NCBI GenBank assembly: GCA_903907555.1
Contig: CAIVOO010000126.1
Location: forward strand, 1-6,828
Direction: 5' to 3'
Source of the DNA: an uncultured archaeon
GTDB taxonomy: Archaea > Nanobdellota > Nanobdellia > Woesearchaeales > CAIVOO01
Length of the DNA stretch: 6,828 nt
Every line of letters begins with the position of its first letter. Position 1 is the stretch's first letter. Positions 5,488-6,828 of this stretch are shown piece after piece. The notes under the pieces were generated by a model that saw only the letters and a program-made list of their open reading frames with translations, did no database searches and was not told the origin of the DNA. The position numbers and the translations under genes are program-made.

Positions 5488-6620
5488 AGGTCTGTAATTG
5501 CATTAAAGTTCTTGTTCGAGAAATCTTTCTTGTACTGTTTCGATAGTTCAATAATCTTATTCTTATCAATCCTGAATCCTTTGTTTCTCATTATCTCGCT
5601 TAATCTGCTGGAAATAATGTACTGGCAGAACTGGCTTACATTCTTAGGATCTGATGTTGGCTTGCATCGCTCGAAATCAAGCAGCACAGCTTTCTTTCCG
5701 ACAACAATATGCTTGTACGGGTGATGCATCTCTTCCTTGTTCAATTTTAATTTATCAAGAATGAAGCATTGATTGAACACATCCAAAAGAACTTTCTTTA
5801 TCTGTTTCTTGTCATGCCCTTCTGCAAATTTCTCAATGAAATCTCCTGAGATAAATTCGTAAATGAAACATTTGTTTTTAACAAGCAATAGTTTAGGCCC
5901 AATCTTATATTTATTTATCTTCTTCAAGACTTTTATCTCATTTGTTATTGTGTCAAATTTCAGCGCAGGCAATTGCCTTTTGATTGCAACTTTTTTCCCT
6001 TTCCAAATTCCTGTATAGATTTCTCCCCTGTGCCCTGAAGCAAGTTTCTTTATGCCAGTTATCATCAATCGCTCCAGCTCTTTCAGGAAATCGCTTTTCA
6101 GAATCATATAGACGTACAGATTCTCAAATCCTCCGACATATTGCTCTGAAATTATCCTGAAGTCAAACAAATCCTCTTTCAGGAACTGCTCCACCTTATC
6201 TTTTTTAGTCAGAGATGAAATCAATAATAATATCTTTCCTTCTGTCTTCAGATGCTCGTCAGCAGAATCAAGAAATCTTTTCGTCAGTTCATAGCCGTGC
6301 TTTCCGCCGTCCAGGGCAATGTTCGGAACCTGATCTAAAGGCAGATATGGGGGATTGAATATTATTGTATCAAACTTTCCTTTCACGTTAGAAAATAAGT
6401 CGCTTTGCAGAAATGTTATCTTCGCATTTCTTATGCCTGCTTTGCATGCCTCAATAACTCCTCTATCAATGTCAACTGCCAAAACGCTTCTGACTTTCCT
6501 GCATCCAGCAGCTGCCAATGCCTGTATCCCAGAGCCTGTTCCGATGTCAAGGACGTTTCCGATGGCAAATCTCTTAACTTCCTTTTCCAGTAGGTAAGAA
6601 TCCTCGCGCGGCTCGTACAT
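5478..6620 (-). CDS. HemK/PrmC-like methyltransferase fused to atypical protein-kinase domain
   Basis: A 380-residue two-domain protein. Residues 1-176 are a class I SAM-dependent methyltransferase of the HemK/PrmC/Mtq2 type: an EPREDSYLL opening, the SAM loop DIGTGSG at 25-31, acidic D50 after strand 2, and the catalytic NPPY at 89-92. Members methylate the Gln of the GGQ motif in release factors. Residues about 186-380 resemble the archaeal predicted Ser/Thr kinases of COG2112, distantly related to Bud32/RIO: loop SGHRGEIY at 195-202, ATP-site Lys K214 (VAIK), partner E228, and D315-F316-E317 in place of DFG. The usual HRD/HGD catalytic loop is replaced by KEEMHHPYKHI (295-305), so activity as a kinase is uncertain. 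The two parts are normally separate proteins; here they share one frame joined near 177-186. The start at 6620 is 25 bp after a TATA box, so leaderless. Both domain calls are strong; the fused protein's purpose is unknown. Confidence 0.82.
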   Translation of the reverse strand: MYEPREDSYLLEKEVKRFAIGNVLDIGTGSGIQALAAAGCRKVRSVLAVDIDRGVIEACKAGIRNAKITFLQSDLFSNVKGKFDTIIFNPPYLPLDQVPNIALDGGKHGYELTKRFLDSADEHLKTEGKILLLISSLTKKDKVEQFLKEDLFDFRIISEQYVGGFENLYVYMILKSDFLKELERLMITGIKKLASGHRGEIYTGIWKGKKVAIKRQLPALKFDTITNEIKVLKKINKYKIGPKLLLVKNKCFIYEFISGDFIEKFAEGHDKKQIKKVLLDVFNQCFILDKLKLNKEEMHHPYKHIVVGKKAVLLDFERCKPTSDPKNVSQFCQYIISSRLSEIMRNKGFRIDKNKIIELSKQYKKDFSNKNFNAITDLLS

Positions 6621-6639
6621 GATAAATGCAGAAATTCTG

Positions 6640-6652
6640 GAATTTATAAGGT
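6640..6652 (-). promoter_or_regulatory. TATA box of the methyltransferase-kinase gene
   Basis: TTATAAAT on the minus strand (6649-6642) is centred 25 bp before the ATG at 6620, implying a leaderless transcript. No copy of the toxin-antitoxin upstream element is present here. Confidence 0.6.
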
Positions 6653-6658
6653 TGGCTG

Positions 6659-6675
6659 TTTATACTATATATTGT
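6659..6675 (+). promoter_or_regulatory. TATA box of a plus-strand RNA
   Basis: TTTATACTATATATTG offers a TATATAT centred near 6668, so transcription should begin around 6690-6694, at the first base pairs of the hairpin described next. Confidence 0.45.
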
Positions 6676-6689
6676 AACATTTCTTCTTA

Positions 6690-6828
6690 GCATGGGGATT
6701 ACAAAGTTGTGTCAAATGTTTTTCTTCTACAACGTCCCCATGCCCCAAGCATGATGCGAGAACAGAGGACACTCGCCATCTAATCTTGCAGCTATGGTGG
6801 GTGGTAGGGCATAAATAAGACGTAAGGC
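6690..6828 (+). ncRNA. Unidentified structured RNA candidate, 3' end outside window
   Basis: Two clear hairpins occur where no credible protein frame exists. GCATGGGGA at 6690-6698 pairs perfectly with TCCCCATGC at 6735-6743, and inside it GTTGT at 6706-6710 pairs with ACAAC at 6729-6733. Next, GATGCGAG at 6753-6760 pairs with CTCGCCATC at 6772-6780 apart from one bulged C, leaving the loop AACAGAGGACA. A TATA box about 25 bp upstream would start transcription at the first stem. The longest frames are MGITKLCQMF and so on (20 codons from 6692) and a 10-codon one from 6751, too short to credit. I looked for RNase P (GAGGAAAGTCC, CGGCTTA), SRP helix 8, tRNA TTC arm and box C/D signatures and found none in the visible part. 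GC is higher than in the adjacent spacer. Confidence 0.45.

Noticed and set aside
5467..5488. The hairpin at the methyltransferase-kinase stop codon as a proven terminator
   Set aside because: Archaeal termination mainly needs a T-run, and none follows; the same sequence is conserved at 975-1001 where no gene ends, so a regulatory reading is preferred.
6692..6754. A 20-codon frame starting near the predicted transcription start
   Set aside because: It is very short, and the same bases form strong nested stems, which fits an RNA gene better.

Overview
The window looks archaeal, most likely from a small-genome DPANN-type lineage such as a Woesearchaeota or Pacearchaeota relative. That lineage is inferred from gene content and promoter style; no rRNA is present to test it. 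Every transcription unit's first gene starts about 25-31 bp after an archaeal TATA box (TTTATATA, TTTATAAG, TTTAAATA, TTATAAAT), which implies leaderless or nearly leaderless mRNAs. Two internal genes (the HEPN gene and the RecB-like gene) instead have Shine-Dalgarno-like sequences inside the gene before them. The third internal gene (RelE-like) has no clear one.

Layout from left to right. (1) 1-905, minus strand: a toxin-antitoxin-type pair, an HTH-MNT nucleotidyltransferase followed by an overlapping HEPN protein cut by the window edge. (2) 906-1059: a divergent control region with an inverted-repeat operator array for the MNT gene, an upstream repeat element and the promoter of the next operon. 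(3) 1060-4180, plus strand: an RNase J-like beta-CASP metallo-beta-lactamase nuclease overlapping by 20 nt with a RecB/AddB/Cas4-like protein that carries four candidate Fe-S cysteines. (4) 4207-4923, plus strand: a type IV pilin-like secreted protein with its own TATA box. (5) 4920-5394, minus strand: a second toxin-antitoxin pair of RelE/ParE type. (6) 5478-6620, minus strand: a HemK/PrmC-like methyltransferase fused to an atypical archaeal protein-kinase domain. (7) 6621-6828: a divergent promoter and, from about 6690, an unidentified plus-strand RNA candidate with strong hairpins and no credible reading frame.

The most unusual signal is non-coding. The promoters of the two unrelated toxin-antitoxin operons (932-1001 and 5418-5487) match over 70 bp without a gap. 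They share an identical TATA octamer, an identical 13-mer (AATTCGTGCTGTC) and an identical hexamer (GACAAC) at exactly the same spacings. This suggests one trans-acting regulator controls both modules, or that the promoters share an origin. The second point of interest is the coupling of a beta-CASP nuclease with a RecB-like Fe-S protein, a possible two-component nucleic-acid processing unit. The third is the methyltransferase-kinase fusion.
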